Shown here piece after piece: positions 56,847-64,000 of a stretch of 64,000 nt of DNA. The DNA is from Desulfobacterales bacterium. Lineage in GTDB: Bacteria; Desulfobacterota; Desulfobacteria; Desulfobacterales; JAFDDL01. A model generated the notes under the pieces. That model was not told the DNA's origin. It saw only the letters and a program-made list of their open reading frames with translations, and searched no databases. Made by a program: the position numbers and the translations under genes. The stretch covers positions 62,001-126,000 of the forward strand of contig JAVEYW010000011.1 of assembly GCA_034003325.1 (NCBI GenBank), given 5' to 3'. Position 1 is the first letter of the stretch, and the number at the start of each line of letters is the position of its first letter.

Positions 56847-57132
56847 CGGTATTTTTAAAGCAGTTATTAGTCCCTTTTCATGGACGCTTAGAGGTGAGCA
56901 CGGTTCGCTAATACTTCCCCGCAGTTTTCATTATTGATGGTTCAGTGCTTGACATATCCATTCTAACCGTATATTTTTAAAGCTAATCTTTAAGGGCTGG
57001 CTTATTTTTCGCCTTTTTTTTGACTATAAGCGGGGCGATATAGGCGGCCCCGAACGGTCGGATGTGCTAAAGTCAGGCTAAAGACGCCCGGGTAATAATT
57101 TTTTAACATTATGAAATATATCTAAAAAGGTT
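56847..57132. other. 286 bp without a gene
   Basis: AT-rich spots (TATTTTTAAAGC, TTTTTTTGAC) and no ORF or hairpin I trust. It presumably holds the promoter of the small gene at 57133. Confidence 0.4.
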
Positions 57133-57297
57133 ATGATCGACGTCAGTGACGCCCAATTGAAAAAGGAGATTGATGACATCATCGGTCGAATTGATGACAT
57201 CATGAAAAGAGTTGAAAATCTGGATGTCGTGCCATCGGCGGATTGCTCAAAAACGGACGAGGTTTCAAGCCCGACCCATCCGGTTCATCAGATATAA
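57133..57297 (+). CDS. Small coiled-coil ORF
   Basis: 54 residues, MIDVSDAQLKKEIDDIIGRI then DDIMKRVENLDVVPSADC, charged and strongly heptad-like in the first 35 residues, followed by a Ser/Thr tail. AAAAAGG before the ATG is a weak Shine-Dalgarno. Could be a small regulator; no family recognised. 107 nt before the IHF-like gene. Confidence 0.5.
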   Translation: MIDVSDAQLKKEIDDIIGRIDDIMKRVENLDVVPSADCSKTDEVSSPTHPVHQI

Positions 57298-57404
57298 TGA
57301 TACAGGTTACGAGGTGTTAGCCCAACCGCGTCGGGGCATATACGAGGTGGCGGTCTATTCGATATGGATTTGGTGAGGAATTATTTAGGCTACGAGGAGG
57401 CAGT

Positions 57405-57689
57405 ATGGCACTGACCAAAAACGATCTTGTCGCAGCAGTGAACGATCTGGGGTTTACGAAAAAAAAGTCCGTCGACATCATTGAAGGCTTGATTGAAATT
57501 ATTAAATCCACGCTTGCCAACGGCGAAGACGTGCTGGTATCGGGTTTCGGCAAGTTTTCGGTTAAGGGCAAACGATCCCGAAGAGGCCGGAATCCGGCCA
57601 CAGGGGATGATCTGATCCTGAGAGAGAGAAACGTCGTTACATTTAAATGCTCTGGCAAGCTTCGGGAAAAAATCAACGACGCATCCTAA
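57405..57689 (+). CDS. ihfA: Integration host factor alpha-like DNA-bending protein
   Basis: 94 residues: MALTKNDLVAAVNDLGFTKK, GEDVLVSGFGKFSV, RRGRNPATGDDLILRERNVV and TFKCSGKLREKINDAS. GAGGAGG before the ATG. It is a close paralogue of the protein at 17610. As a bender of promoter DNA it would serve the sigma-54 promoters of this region. Confidence 0.92.
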   Translation: MALTKNDLVAAVNDLGFTKKKSVDIIEGLIEIIKSTLANGEDVLVSGFGKFSVKGKRSRRGRNPATGDDLILRERNVVTFKCSGKLREKINDAS

Positions 57690-57850
57690 AGCCATGCTGC
57701 ACGGGAACGGCGCGATACCGGGCGCTTGTCGACCCGGCGATTCGATATGGGCCGGGCGGCCTGGGGTTGCCCGGTCACGTTTTTCCGGAATCGGTTGCGC
57801 GTCCGATGCCGAAATCGAGTTTTCCGCGAAGTCCCTGGTAGTTTTTGCCA

Positions 57851-58078
57851 ATGAACGATAACAACCGCAGCCTGACTCAGGAAAATTATCTCCTAAGACC
57901 CGGATATATCTATATCGCGGATGCTCAGACGGTGTTCTCGACGGTTCTGGGCTCTGCCGTTTCGGTTTGCCTGTTTGACCGGGAAAGGGGGATCTGTTTC
58001 CCTACGAGAGCGACCGGGAATAAGCCTTACCCCCCGTTAATTCCGAAGAGATTTTTGCGTTTCGCGATGATTGATTAA
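57851..58078 (+). pseudogene. cheD: CheD remnant
   Basis: From ATG 57851 the frame reads NYLLRPGYIYIADAQTVFST and VLGSAVSVCLFDRERG, the first third of CheD (PGYIYI...STVLGSCVSVCLYDR), but the invariant catalytic Cys is Ala (GSAVS) and the rest (KPYPPLIPKRFLRFAMID) is out of family. The stop comes at residue 76 of about 160. A dead fragment. Confidence 0.7.
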
Positions 58079-58202
58079 AAAATACATGCAGGTCCATTCC
58101 AGGGCGATCCCCCCTTGTCTTTTTTTGCTCATGCCCATGCAAGGCATCCGGTGACCTGCCGCGGCGTCTTTTGCCATCACCTTTCAAGAAGATGCTTATA
58201 TC

Positions 58203-60956
58203 ATGACCGAAAAACGAGTCCGGCTTTTTTCCCTTCTGTTATTAGGCACGGCATTGATCTTCTTTGTGCTGTTAACGGCTTTTTATTCCATTTTACCCGG
58301 GGTAGTTGAATCCCGGGTGATAGCGGCAATAGAGGCAAAAGCGGGTCTGGGGCACCTGACCCTTCGGGTGCGAAGCATCGGTTTCACGGGAACGGATATT
58401 TCGGATGTGCGGTTGGGCGAGAAAAGCGCCAACGGTCCGGTTATTGATTCCATTCGGTTCGAGTACTCGCCGATCGAGCTGGTGCGGGGCCGAATTGCCC
58501 GCATCATTGTCAGCGGGGTTTTCCTTTCATTGGATTATCAGTCGTCTGTTGTTACCGTCGATGGGCTGGACTTGCGTGCATTGGCCGCCAGTTCCCCGGA
58601 CGCAGCGCCCGCTTATACGGCGTTGCCTTTTTCCATCGGCTCTGTTTCGCTTCGCAATTCCGCCGTCAGCCTCCGGTATCAGGATACGCGCATTTATTGC
58701 CCATTTGAAATGACGATTCACCCCGATAACGGCATGACGGGGATTGAGCGGTTTTTAATTCAGCTTTCTCCATGGGCGCAACGTTTGCTCATTGCCGGAT
58801 CCCTGGACGGGTTGCGGAAAGTGGCGCGCATCACGTTATCGGGCGATGCGCTGCGCTTAGAAAGCCTATCGGCTTTTTCACCTTTTTCCCCGGAATTGAG
58901 GTTGCGCGGAGAGGCCGATATCGGGGCACAGGCAACCCTGGCGCTGGCGCCGTTTTCCGTCACTTCCGTTTCAGCGGTTTGCCGATTGCGGCCGGAGAAC
59001 GTCGGTTATCAGGGCATTTCCATCAAAAGCCCGCCTCATGTGGATAATACGCCCGCTGCGATCCATCTGACGCTCTCATCCGATGATTTGAATGGATGGA
59101 AAATCGATCTGTCTCCTTTTACGCTTGATTTTCCGGGCGGCAGTGTGTCGGCGGAGGCGGTTTGCAGTGTTCAACCGGCTGCGTCCGGTATGGCGGTAGA
59201 GGCTGAGGTGCGCACAAAGGTTTCCGCTGAAGCGAAGGAATCGAGCAACACGTCTGCGCTCAATACCGTCATTCCCCCGATGCGCTGGGCGCTGTCCGCA
59301 ACGAGTGCAGGCACCACCGGCTGGCAAGCCCGCTTGAACGGGCGAATCGACACACAAGCCTTTGACCGAACGAAGGTGCTTCAAATAGATCGGACAAGTC
59401 TTTGGATAGGGCCTCCCGAAATTACTGCTTCCGCGGAGGCAACGGCGACCGAAGTTTCGGCATCCTATCGGCTGCAGGTGCCAGGCGTTTCGGTTCGGCA
59501 GGACAAGACGCAGGTGAGTTTTCCCATGATCAACCTTTCCGGAACCGCAACCCATTCATTTGACGGGGCCGGGCAGGATCAACTGAACTTTTCCATCGAG
59601 ATTCCGCAAACCCGGCTCTCATCCGGTACCATCTCCGGTCAATTACCCGAAGGGATTCGAGTTTCAGGTGACTGGATCAACCCGTTTCAGAGCGGTGCCG
59701 GGCTAACGGGTGTTATCGGTTTTTCAGGTGGAAGTTTGGCGTTTCCTCCCCGGTCGCTGGTTTTCGCCGGGGTTGCGGCGAAAATGCCGTTTCAATGGCC
59801 CCTAACGGAAAAGGCAACGAGCGGCAGCTTTTCCATCGCATCCATAAAATGGGATAAACGTGCTCTTGGCGGAGTGAAATTGGCGTTGCGTCAGGAAGCC
59901 GACGGTGTCAACTTTAGTGGAAAATACGATAGCCTTTTGATGCCAAAGCTTGCCGTCAATGTTCTCGGCTGTGTTGAGCGCCTGGCCGACGACTGGCGCG
60001 CAAGCGTTCAGGCCCGGCTTCCCGATTATCATTGCCCTGAAGAAATGGACTTGGGCCGTATTCATTCGGCTGTTGCCGGAATACTCTTTAGCGGTGAAAT
60101 CAATCTGTCCGCGGATTTGAATTTTTCCGCCGCAGAGCGGCATGCCGCGCTGTCCATGGGAATGAAAAACGCCGCTGTGCGGGTGCCCGAGATGAAAGCG
60201 GCATTGAACGGTATATTTGCCGAACTTGATTTTCCGAATATGTTTACCCTGCGCAGTGCACCGAAACAAGCTTTCCGGGTTGCCCGGATGTCTTACGGTG
60301 ATATCGAGGCGACCGACTTAACTGCCGATTTTCAAATCGAGTCTCCCACCTCCTTATTTATCGAACAAAGCCGGTTCAAATGGTGCCGCGGGAATATCAG
60401 CACACAGTCGTTCAGAATATCACCCGGCGTCAACGATTACCGGCTTACGCTTTATTGCGACCGGTTGAACCTGGCGGACATGCTGCGGCAATTCGGTGCG
60501 GCCAAAGCAGACGGGGAGGGCGCCGTAAACGGAAAAATCCCACTGAGTTATTCAGACGGCAAGCTTTCGTTTCAGGACGGATTTCTTTATTCCACCCCCG
60601 GCGCCGGCGGCAGCATTCATGTCACCGAAACGCAGATGCTCACCAGCGCCATGAGTCCGGATTCGCCGGAATACATACAAATGGACATCGCCAGGGAAGC
60701 ACTGAAGAATTTTGAATATTCATGGGTCAAAATGAACCTGGGCACCGAAGGCAAGGATCTGTTGATGCGTTTGACCTTTGACGGGAAGCCGGCCGGCGAG
60801 CTGCCCTTTACCTTCAAGCGCGAGACGGGAAGCTTCGTTCGCGTGACGACGGAGGCCAAGGGGTCTGTTTTTCAGGGGATTCGCTTGAATGTTAACTTCA
60901 GGCTTCCCCTGGATGATATTTTGAAATATAAAGAGATACTAAACCTGACGAAATAA
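58203..60956 (+). CDS. ydbH: YdbH-family AsmA-like intermembrane lipid-transport protein
   Basis: 917 residues with one N-terminal TM (LFSLLLLGTALIFFVLLTAF) and a long beta-rich periplasmic body: LTLRVRSIGFTGTDISDVRL, VSLRNSAVSLRYQDTRIYCP, FPPRSLVFAGVAAKMPFQWP, and late FVRVTTEAKGSVFQGIRLNV. Its order with a small lipoprotein and a DUF1318 protein matches the E. coli ydbH-ynbE-ydbL operon, which bridges the inner and outer membranes for phospholipid movement. Ten nt separate it from the next gene. Confidence 0.83.
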   Translation: MTEKRVRLFSLLLLGTALIFFVLLTAFYSILPGVVESRVIAAIEAKAGLGHLTLRVRSIGFTGTDISDVRLGEKSANGPVIDSIRFEYSPIELVRGRIARIIVSGVFLSLDYQSSVVTVDGLDLRALAASSPDAAPAYTALPFSIGSVSLRNSAVSLRYQDTRIYCPFEMTIHPDNGMTGIERFLIQLSPWAQRLLIAGSLDGLRKVARITLSGDALRLESLSAFSPFSPELRLRGEADIGAQATLALAPFSVTSVSAVCRLRPENVGYQGISIKSPPHVDNTPAAIHLTLSSDDLNGWKIDLSPFTLDFPGGSVSAEAVCSVQPAASGMAVEAEVRTKVSAEAKESSNTSALNTVIPPMRWALSATSAGTTGWQARLNGRIDTQAFDRTKVLQIDRTSLWIGPPEITASAEATATEVSASYRLQVPGVSVRQDKTQVSFPMINLSGTATHSFDGAGQDQLNFSIEIPQTRLSSGTISGQLPEGIRVSGDWINPFQSGAGLTGVIGFSGGSLAFPPRSLVFAGVAAKMPFQWPLTEKATSGSFSIASIKWDKRALGGVKLALRQEADGVNFSGKYDSLLMPKLAVNVLGCVERLADDWRASVQARLPDYHCPEEMDLGRIHSAVAGILFSGEINLSADLNFSAAERHAALSMGMKNAAVRVPEMKAALNGIFAELDFPNMFTLRSAPKQAFRVARMSYGDIEATDLTADFQIESPTSLFIEQSRFKWCRGNISTQSFRISPGVNDYRLTLYCDRLNLADMLRQFGAAKADGEGAVNGKIPLSYSDGKLSFQDGFLYSTPGAGGSIHVTETQMLTSAMSPDSPEYIQMDIAREALKNFEYSWVKMNLGTEGKDLLMRLTFDGKPAGELPFTFKRETGSFVRVTTEAKGSVFQGIRLNVNFRLPLDDILKYKEILNLTK

Positions 60957-60966
60957 GGAGCAACCG

Positions 60967-61188
60967 ATGCGAAACCATAAGATCATGCTTTTAATTCCCT
61001 TGGCGGTAATGGGCGCGATCATCGGCTGCCGGACGCATCACGCGGTGGAGATCGCGCCGGTGGAGGTCAAGCCGATTCATATTACCATTGATGTCAACGT
61101 GCGCGTCGACCGGGCATTGGATAATTTTTTCGGTGAGATCGACGATACGAAAAAAGAGATTCAGCAGTCGGTGGAAGAGAAGAAATAG
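60967..61188 (+). CDS. ynbE: YnbE-like lipoprotein
   Basis: 73 residues. Lipobox at residue 21 (AVMGAIIGC), then KPIHITIDVNVRVDRALDNF, the beta strand that caps YdbH in the known system. An acidic tail follows. AGGAG just before the ATG. Confidence 0.8.
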   Translation: MRNHKIMLLIPLAVMGAIIGCRTHHAVEIAPVEVKPIHITIDVNVRVDRALDNFFGEIDDTKKEIQQSVEEKK

Positions 61189-61229
61189 ATTTTTTTTGCC
61201 GCTGCTTTTGCGGCACGGGAGGGTATAGA

Positions 61230-61598
61230 ATGAAAAAAAATAGTTATGGTATGACCGCAATCGTTGTCGCGATATTTCTTTTGGCCGGCGGCACCGGATG
61301 GGCGCAGGATATCAAGGCAAGAATGAAGGAAAGATTGCCGGAGCTGATCATTTTGAAGGCAAGGGGGGTTGTCGGTGAAAACAATCTGGGGTATCTGCAA
61401 TTTGTTGGCGCCGGCAAGGAAAAGGAAGCGGTTGTCGCGGCTGAAAATACGGACCGGTTGGCAGTCTACCAGGCTATCGCCAAGCAGCAGGGTACCACCG
61501 CTGAGCTGGTGGGAAAACGCAGGGCTTTAAAGTTAGCCGAGATGGCAGCCCCTGGCGACTGGCTGCAAAACGAGGCCGGCCAATGGTATAAAAAATAG
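61230..61598 (+). CDS. ydbL: YdbL-like DUF1318 periplasmic protein
   Basis: 122 residues: signal peptide to about residue 25 (GTGWAQ), then IKARMKERLPELIILKARG, VVGENNLGYLQFVG and AVYQAIAKQQGTTAELVGKR, ending PGDWLQNEAGQWYKK, the DUF1318 pattern. Third gene of the envelope operon, 41 nt after ynbE; the chaperone role is by homology. Confidence 0.83.
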   Translation: MKKNSYGMTAIVVAIFLLAGGTGWAQDIKARMKERLPELIILKARGVVGENNLGYLQFVGAGKEKEAVVAAENTDRLAVYQAIAKQQGTTAELVGKRRALKLAEMAAPGDWLQNEAGQWYKK

Positions 61599-61885
61599 CC
61601 TACTACCGCAATGATAGCCTTGAAAATGCGCGAATACGTTTAAATCATGATTCGGTCTTTACCGGATCAGGCGCGTAGTCTTTTCGGAACGCGCTTTCCC
61701 GCCTGCTTGGCTTAAGTGACGCATTTTCTTGCTTCGGACCCATTCAATGATTATATTTTCCGTCAAATGGATCGTAGGGCATCATTTTTTTGCCCACAAT
61801 TTTGGCCGGGTGTCGAAGCAGCTTTTTCTGTTACCGCTGTTAAACGGTTTGAAAATATGCTGCTTCGGTTCTTGAGGAGTTATTC
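61599..61885. other. 287 bp without a gene
   Basis: Between ydbL and the DUF3300 gene. No terminator hairpin is clear; the last 25 bases hold the DUF3300 ribosome site (TTGAGGAGTTATTC). Confidence 0.4.
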
Positions 61886-63478
61886 ATGAAGGCAACCACC
61901 ATATTTTATCTGGTTTTAGGGACGTTCATCTTTCCAATTTTTGTTCCCGGCCCTCTCTTGCCGTTGCCGTTGGCACAGGCGCAGGGCAGTAACTATTCCG
62001 AACCGTCTGAAAAATACAGCCGGGAGGAGTTATCCCAAATGTTGGCGCCTATCGCGCTCTATCCTGACGCGCTGCTGGCGCAGGTTCTGATGGCATCGAC
62101 CTATCCCGTTGAAGTGGTTGAAGCTGACCGATGGGTCAGAAGGAATTCAGGGCTGAAGGGCGAGGACCTTGATGACGTGCTCTTGGACATGAACTGGGAT
62201 CCGAGCGTTAAGGCTGTCTGTCATTTCCCGCCGATTTTGGCATTGATGAGTGAGCGAATCTCTGAAACCACAGAGCTTGGCAACGCCTTTCTCGCTCAGG
62301 AGGACGAGGTCATGGACGTTGTTCAGGAATTACGGGCAAAGGCCTATGAACAGGGAAACCTCACAACCAACGACAAACAGAAAGTCATTGTTGAAAGAGA
62401 AACAATTATCATCAAGCAGGCGGATCCCAGGGTTGTATACGTGTCATACTATGACCCCTTCTATGTTTATGGGCCGTGGTGGTATCCCGCTTATCCGCCT
62501 TATTACTGGGGGCCTCCGGGGGTAAGAATTGGCGTTGGGATTTCTTACTGGCCGGGCTTTTATTTCGGGTTTGCTTTTGGCAACTGGAGCTATTTCAACT
62601 GGCACCGGCACTATATTCATATCGATGTGCGCCATCGGCCGAGATTTGTTAGGCATGACCGGTGGGTAGCTCATCCCCCCGGCCGCTGGCATCACGCCCC
62701 TGCGCACCGCCGGGGAGTTGCCTATCGCGATCAGCATACAGCCACAAAATACGGCCAACACCCCCCGCGATCAAGGGACTTTCAACGTGACACCCGTGGG
62801 TATTCCGAACACCGTGCTCCTGATCGCAATCGGCGTGTCGGTGACGGGGCTTGGGGGGATCACCATGATCGGCGCAGGGAGGATGCGGTAAGAACTGAAC
62901 GTAATCGGCGGGCGCCTTCACCTGCCACCCCGGACAACCCGGAGCGTGAACGAACCGATCGAGTTCGTCAGGAACGGGAACGCGTTGAGCGCGGAAAGAG
63001 AGAAGGTTTGCAACAGGTGGATCCCAAAAATCAGGAGAGGCAACGGATCGAGCGGACCCGGCAGGCGCCTTTACCTGCCACCCCGGATAATCCGGTGCGT
63101 GAACGAACCGATCGAGTTCGTCAGGAACGGGAACGCGTTGAGCGCGGAAAGAGAGAAGGTTCGCAACGGATCGATTCCGAAAACCAGGAAAGGCAACGGA
63201 TCGAGCGGACCCGGCAGGTCCCTGCACCGGTTGCCCCGGATAACCCGGTGCGTGAACGAACCGATCAAGTTCGTCAGGAACGGAAACGCGTTGAAAGTGA
63301 ACAGCAATTGAAGAGCCGCGACAATGCGGTGAACCAGGCTGGTGGGGCCGTATTGAAACGTCAACCAGGCGCGCACGGCCGGAGTAATCAGCAAGGCACG
63401 GGCGGTCATTCCCGCGGCCGGGAGCGATCAGATGGTAACAGCAGGGGGGGCCGAGGTGACCAGAGCCGCAATAAGTAG
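61886..63478 (+). CDS. DUF3300 exported protein with 51-residue repeats
   Basis: 530 residues. Signal peptide (about 1-33), then DUF3300: SQMLAPIALYPDALLAQVLM, EVVEADRWVRRNSGLKG, ALMSERISETTELGNAFLAQ, a Tyr/Trp/Pro-rich wall-like stretch (PWWYPAYPPYYWGPPGVRIG), a His-rich segment, and a C-terminal charged tail made of tandem 51-residue repeats. Envelope protein of unknown role. GAGGAG 7 nt before the ATG. Confidence 0.86.
   Translation: MKATTIFYLVLGTFIFPIFVPGPLLPLPLAQAQGSNYSEPSEKYSREELSQMLAPIALYPDALLAQVLMASTYPVEVVEADRWVRRNSGLKGEDLDDVLLDMNWDPSVKAVCHFPPILALMSERISETTELGNAFLAQEDEVMDVVQELRAKAYEQGNLTTNDKQKVIVERETIIIKQADPRVVYVSYYDPFYVYGPWWYPAYPPYYWGPPGVRIGVGISYWPGFYFGFAFGNWSYFNWHRHYIHIDVRHRPRFVRHDRWVAHPPGRWHHAPAHRRGVAYRDQHTATKYGQHPPRSRDFQRDTRGYSEHRAPDRNRRVGDGAWGDHHDRRREDAVRTERNRRAPSPATPDNPERERTDRVRQERERVERGKREGLQQVDPKNQERQRIERTRQAPLPATPDNPVRERTDRVRQERERVERGKREGSQRIDSENQERQRIERTRQVPAPVAPDNPVRERTDQVRQERKRVESEQQLKSRDNAVNQAGGAVLKRQPGAHGRSNQQGTGGHSRGRERSDGNSRGGRGDQSRNK
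62912..63300 (+). repeat. Tandem 153-bp coding repeat in the DUF3300 protein
   Basis: Units at 62912-63064, 63065-63217 and a partial third (to about 63300), each starting AP-P-TPDNP, then RTDRVRQERERVERGKREG and QERQRIERTRQ. The DNA units are nearly identical, which suggests recent duplication. Confidence 0.85.
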
Positions 63479-63485
63479 TGTCCGG

Positions 63486-63623
63486 CCATGATCATGGTTT
63501 CGGCCACGCCAGGTTATTTTTTCCCGACCGGCAGGAACTCGCTGTCGCTCAAACAGTCTGCCGCTCTTCCAAAAACACCCTGGCGCGGCCTTCCTGCCGT
63601 GGGAAATTGGCCGAAACGATGAT
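63486..63623. repeat. Imperfect long inverted repeat
   Basis: TGATCATGGTTTCGGCCA (63486-63503) pairs with TGGCCGAAACGATGATCA (63606-63623), with inner arms GGCAGGAA / TTCCTGCC. It encloses about 100 bp and lies after the DUF3300 gene. Could be a terminator-like or MITE-like element. Confidence 0.6.
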
Positions 63624-63820
63624 CAAGCCATACTGTCCTATTGTAAAGGCTGTTGGAATACTTTATATATGGCCCTTTCGTTGCGGAGCCGCTTCGATTT
63701 ATAATCGTTGGCAATAATATTATAGGCTAAGCAGCAAAGGGCCGGCACGCTGGTCAACCCTTTTTGAATGGGTGCTAACGAATGCATGCCTGAAATCATT
63801 TTAACCGGTTTGCATTCGAT

Positions 63821-64000
63821 ATGTTATTTAATTCGCTTCAATTTCCTTTTTTCTTTATTCTCCTTGTCAGTCTCTATTTTACGATTCCCTACCGGTTCAG
63901 ATGGATGTTGCTGCTCGGCGCCAGTTACTTCTTTTATATGTGCTGGAAGGTCGATTATATCCTTCTGATTACCAGTTCCACCCTCATCGCCTACTGGGCC
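63821..64000 (+). CDS. MBOAT-family O-acyltransferase (start only)
   Basis: 60 residues to the window end: MLFNSLQFPFFFILLVSLYF, then TIPYRFRWMLLLGASYFFYM and a further TM, the AlgI/MBOAT N-terminus. These proteins acetylate exopolysaccharide at the membrane. No clear Shine-Dalgarno. The rest lies beyond the window. Confidence 0.85.
   Translation, partial: MLFNSLQFPFFFILLVSLYFTIPYRFRWMLLLGASYFFYMCWKVDYILLITSSTLIAYWA

Noticed and set aside
1..64000. CRISPR array or rRNA operon
   Set aside because: No evenly spaced repeats or rRNA signatures were seen; the 8-bp units are short tandem repeats without spacers.

Overview
The window looks like chromosomal DNA of an anaerobic sulfate- or sulfur-metabolising deltaproteobacterium (Desulfobacterota, probably Desulfobacterales). 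The reasons are several sigma-54 activators, an Orange-protein (ORP)-like MinD/NifX cluster, a multihaem cytochrome, two apparent selenoproteins, TauE/SafE next to stand-alone receivers, acetoacetyl-CoA synthetase, and Fe-S and radical-SAM enzymes. Taxonomy is inferred from gene content only. There is no rRNA operon, no CRISPR array and no intact prophage; one tRNA-Thr gene is present.

Layout. 1-12 kb: a sulfur/redox regulon. A truncated PAS/sigma-54 activator is followed by a reverse-strand operon of a TusA-like protein, an MBL-fold/rhodanese protein and a selenocysteine peroxiredoxin. A Cys-rich PAS sigma-54 activator comes next, then an octahaem cytochrome read through an in-frame TGA, then a forward ORP-like operon (two NifX-like proteins plus a third, a pseudo-receiver, two ferredoxin-MinD ATPases, FmdB-like, NifU-like). 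Three good -24/-12 promoters stand before these operons, so one activator may control them. 12-20.9 kb: acetoacetyl-CoA synthetase, adenosine-specific kinase-like protein, cupin, PtsP, an IHF/HU protein with a coupled unknown, a GDT1 half-transporter and transketolase. 20.9-23.6 kb: a scar of mobile DNA holding a decayed ISAs1-type element with an N-terminal DruA-like domain, a ParDE module with a nonsense-mutated toxin, and an integrase fragment. 23.6-31 kb: radical SAM protein, lytic transglycosylase, a beta-helix lipoprotein, an Epd-like dehydrogenase, a GalT-family protein and exonuclease III with a frameshift at an A7 tract.

31-40.8 kb: a signalling/transport block with a sigma-54 regulator whose phospho-acceptor is Glu, a sensor kinase, three stand-alone receivers, TauE/SafE and a membrane partner, and a PEP-synthase-like protein. 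40.9-46 kb: tRNA-Thr, a PEP-CTERM protein in AT-rich DNA, then TVP38, DUF547 and a mercuric-reductase-like flavoprotein. The DUF547 gene is preceded in frame by a captured transketolase N-terminus. 46-56.8 kb: the least familiar block, a tight reverse operon of a CrtI-like FAD enzyme, a B12-type radical SAM enzyme, two U32-family Fe-S proteins and a LuxC-type acyl-CoA reductase, facing an acyl-CoA ligase and an MBL protein. It reads as a pathway that activates and reduces acyl chains and modifies lipid or isoprenoid without oxygen. 57-64 kb: a small coiled-coil ORF, IHF-alpha-like protein, a cheD remnant, the YdbH-YnbE-YdbL envelope lipid-transport operon, a DUF3300 protein with 51-residue repeats, and the start of an MBOAT acyltransferase.

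A family of roughly 100-bp intergenic repeats (two hairpins plus a variable number of 8-bp GATGCTGG units) recurs at least five times. The strongest candidates for new biology are the selenocysteine octahaem cytochrome and the LuxC/U32/radical-SAM cluster.
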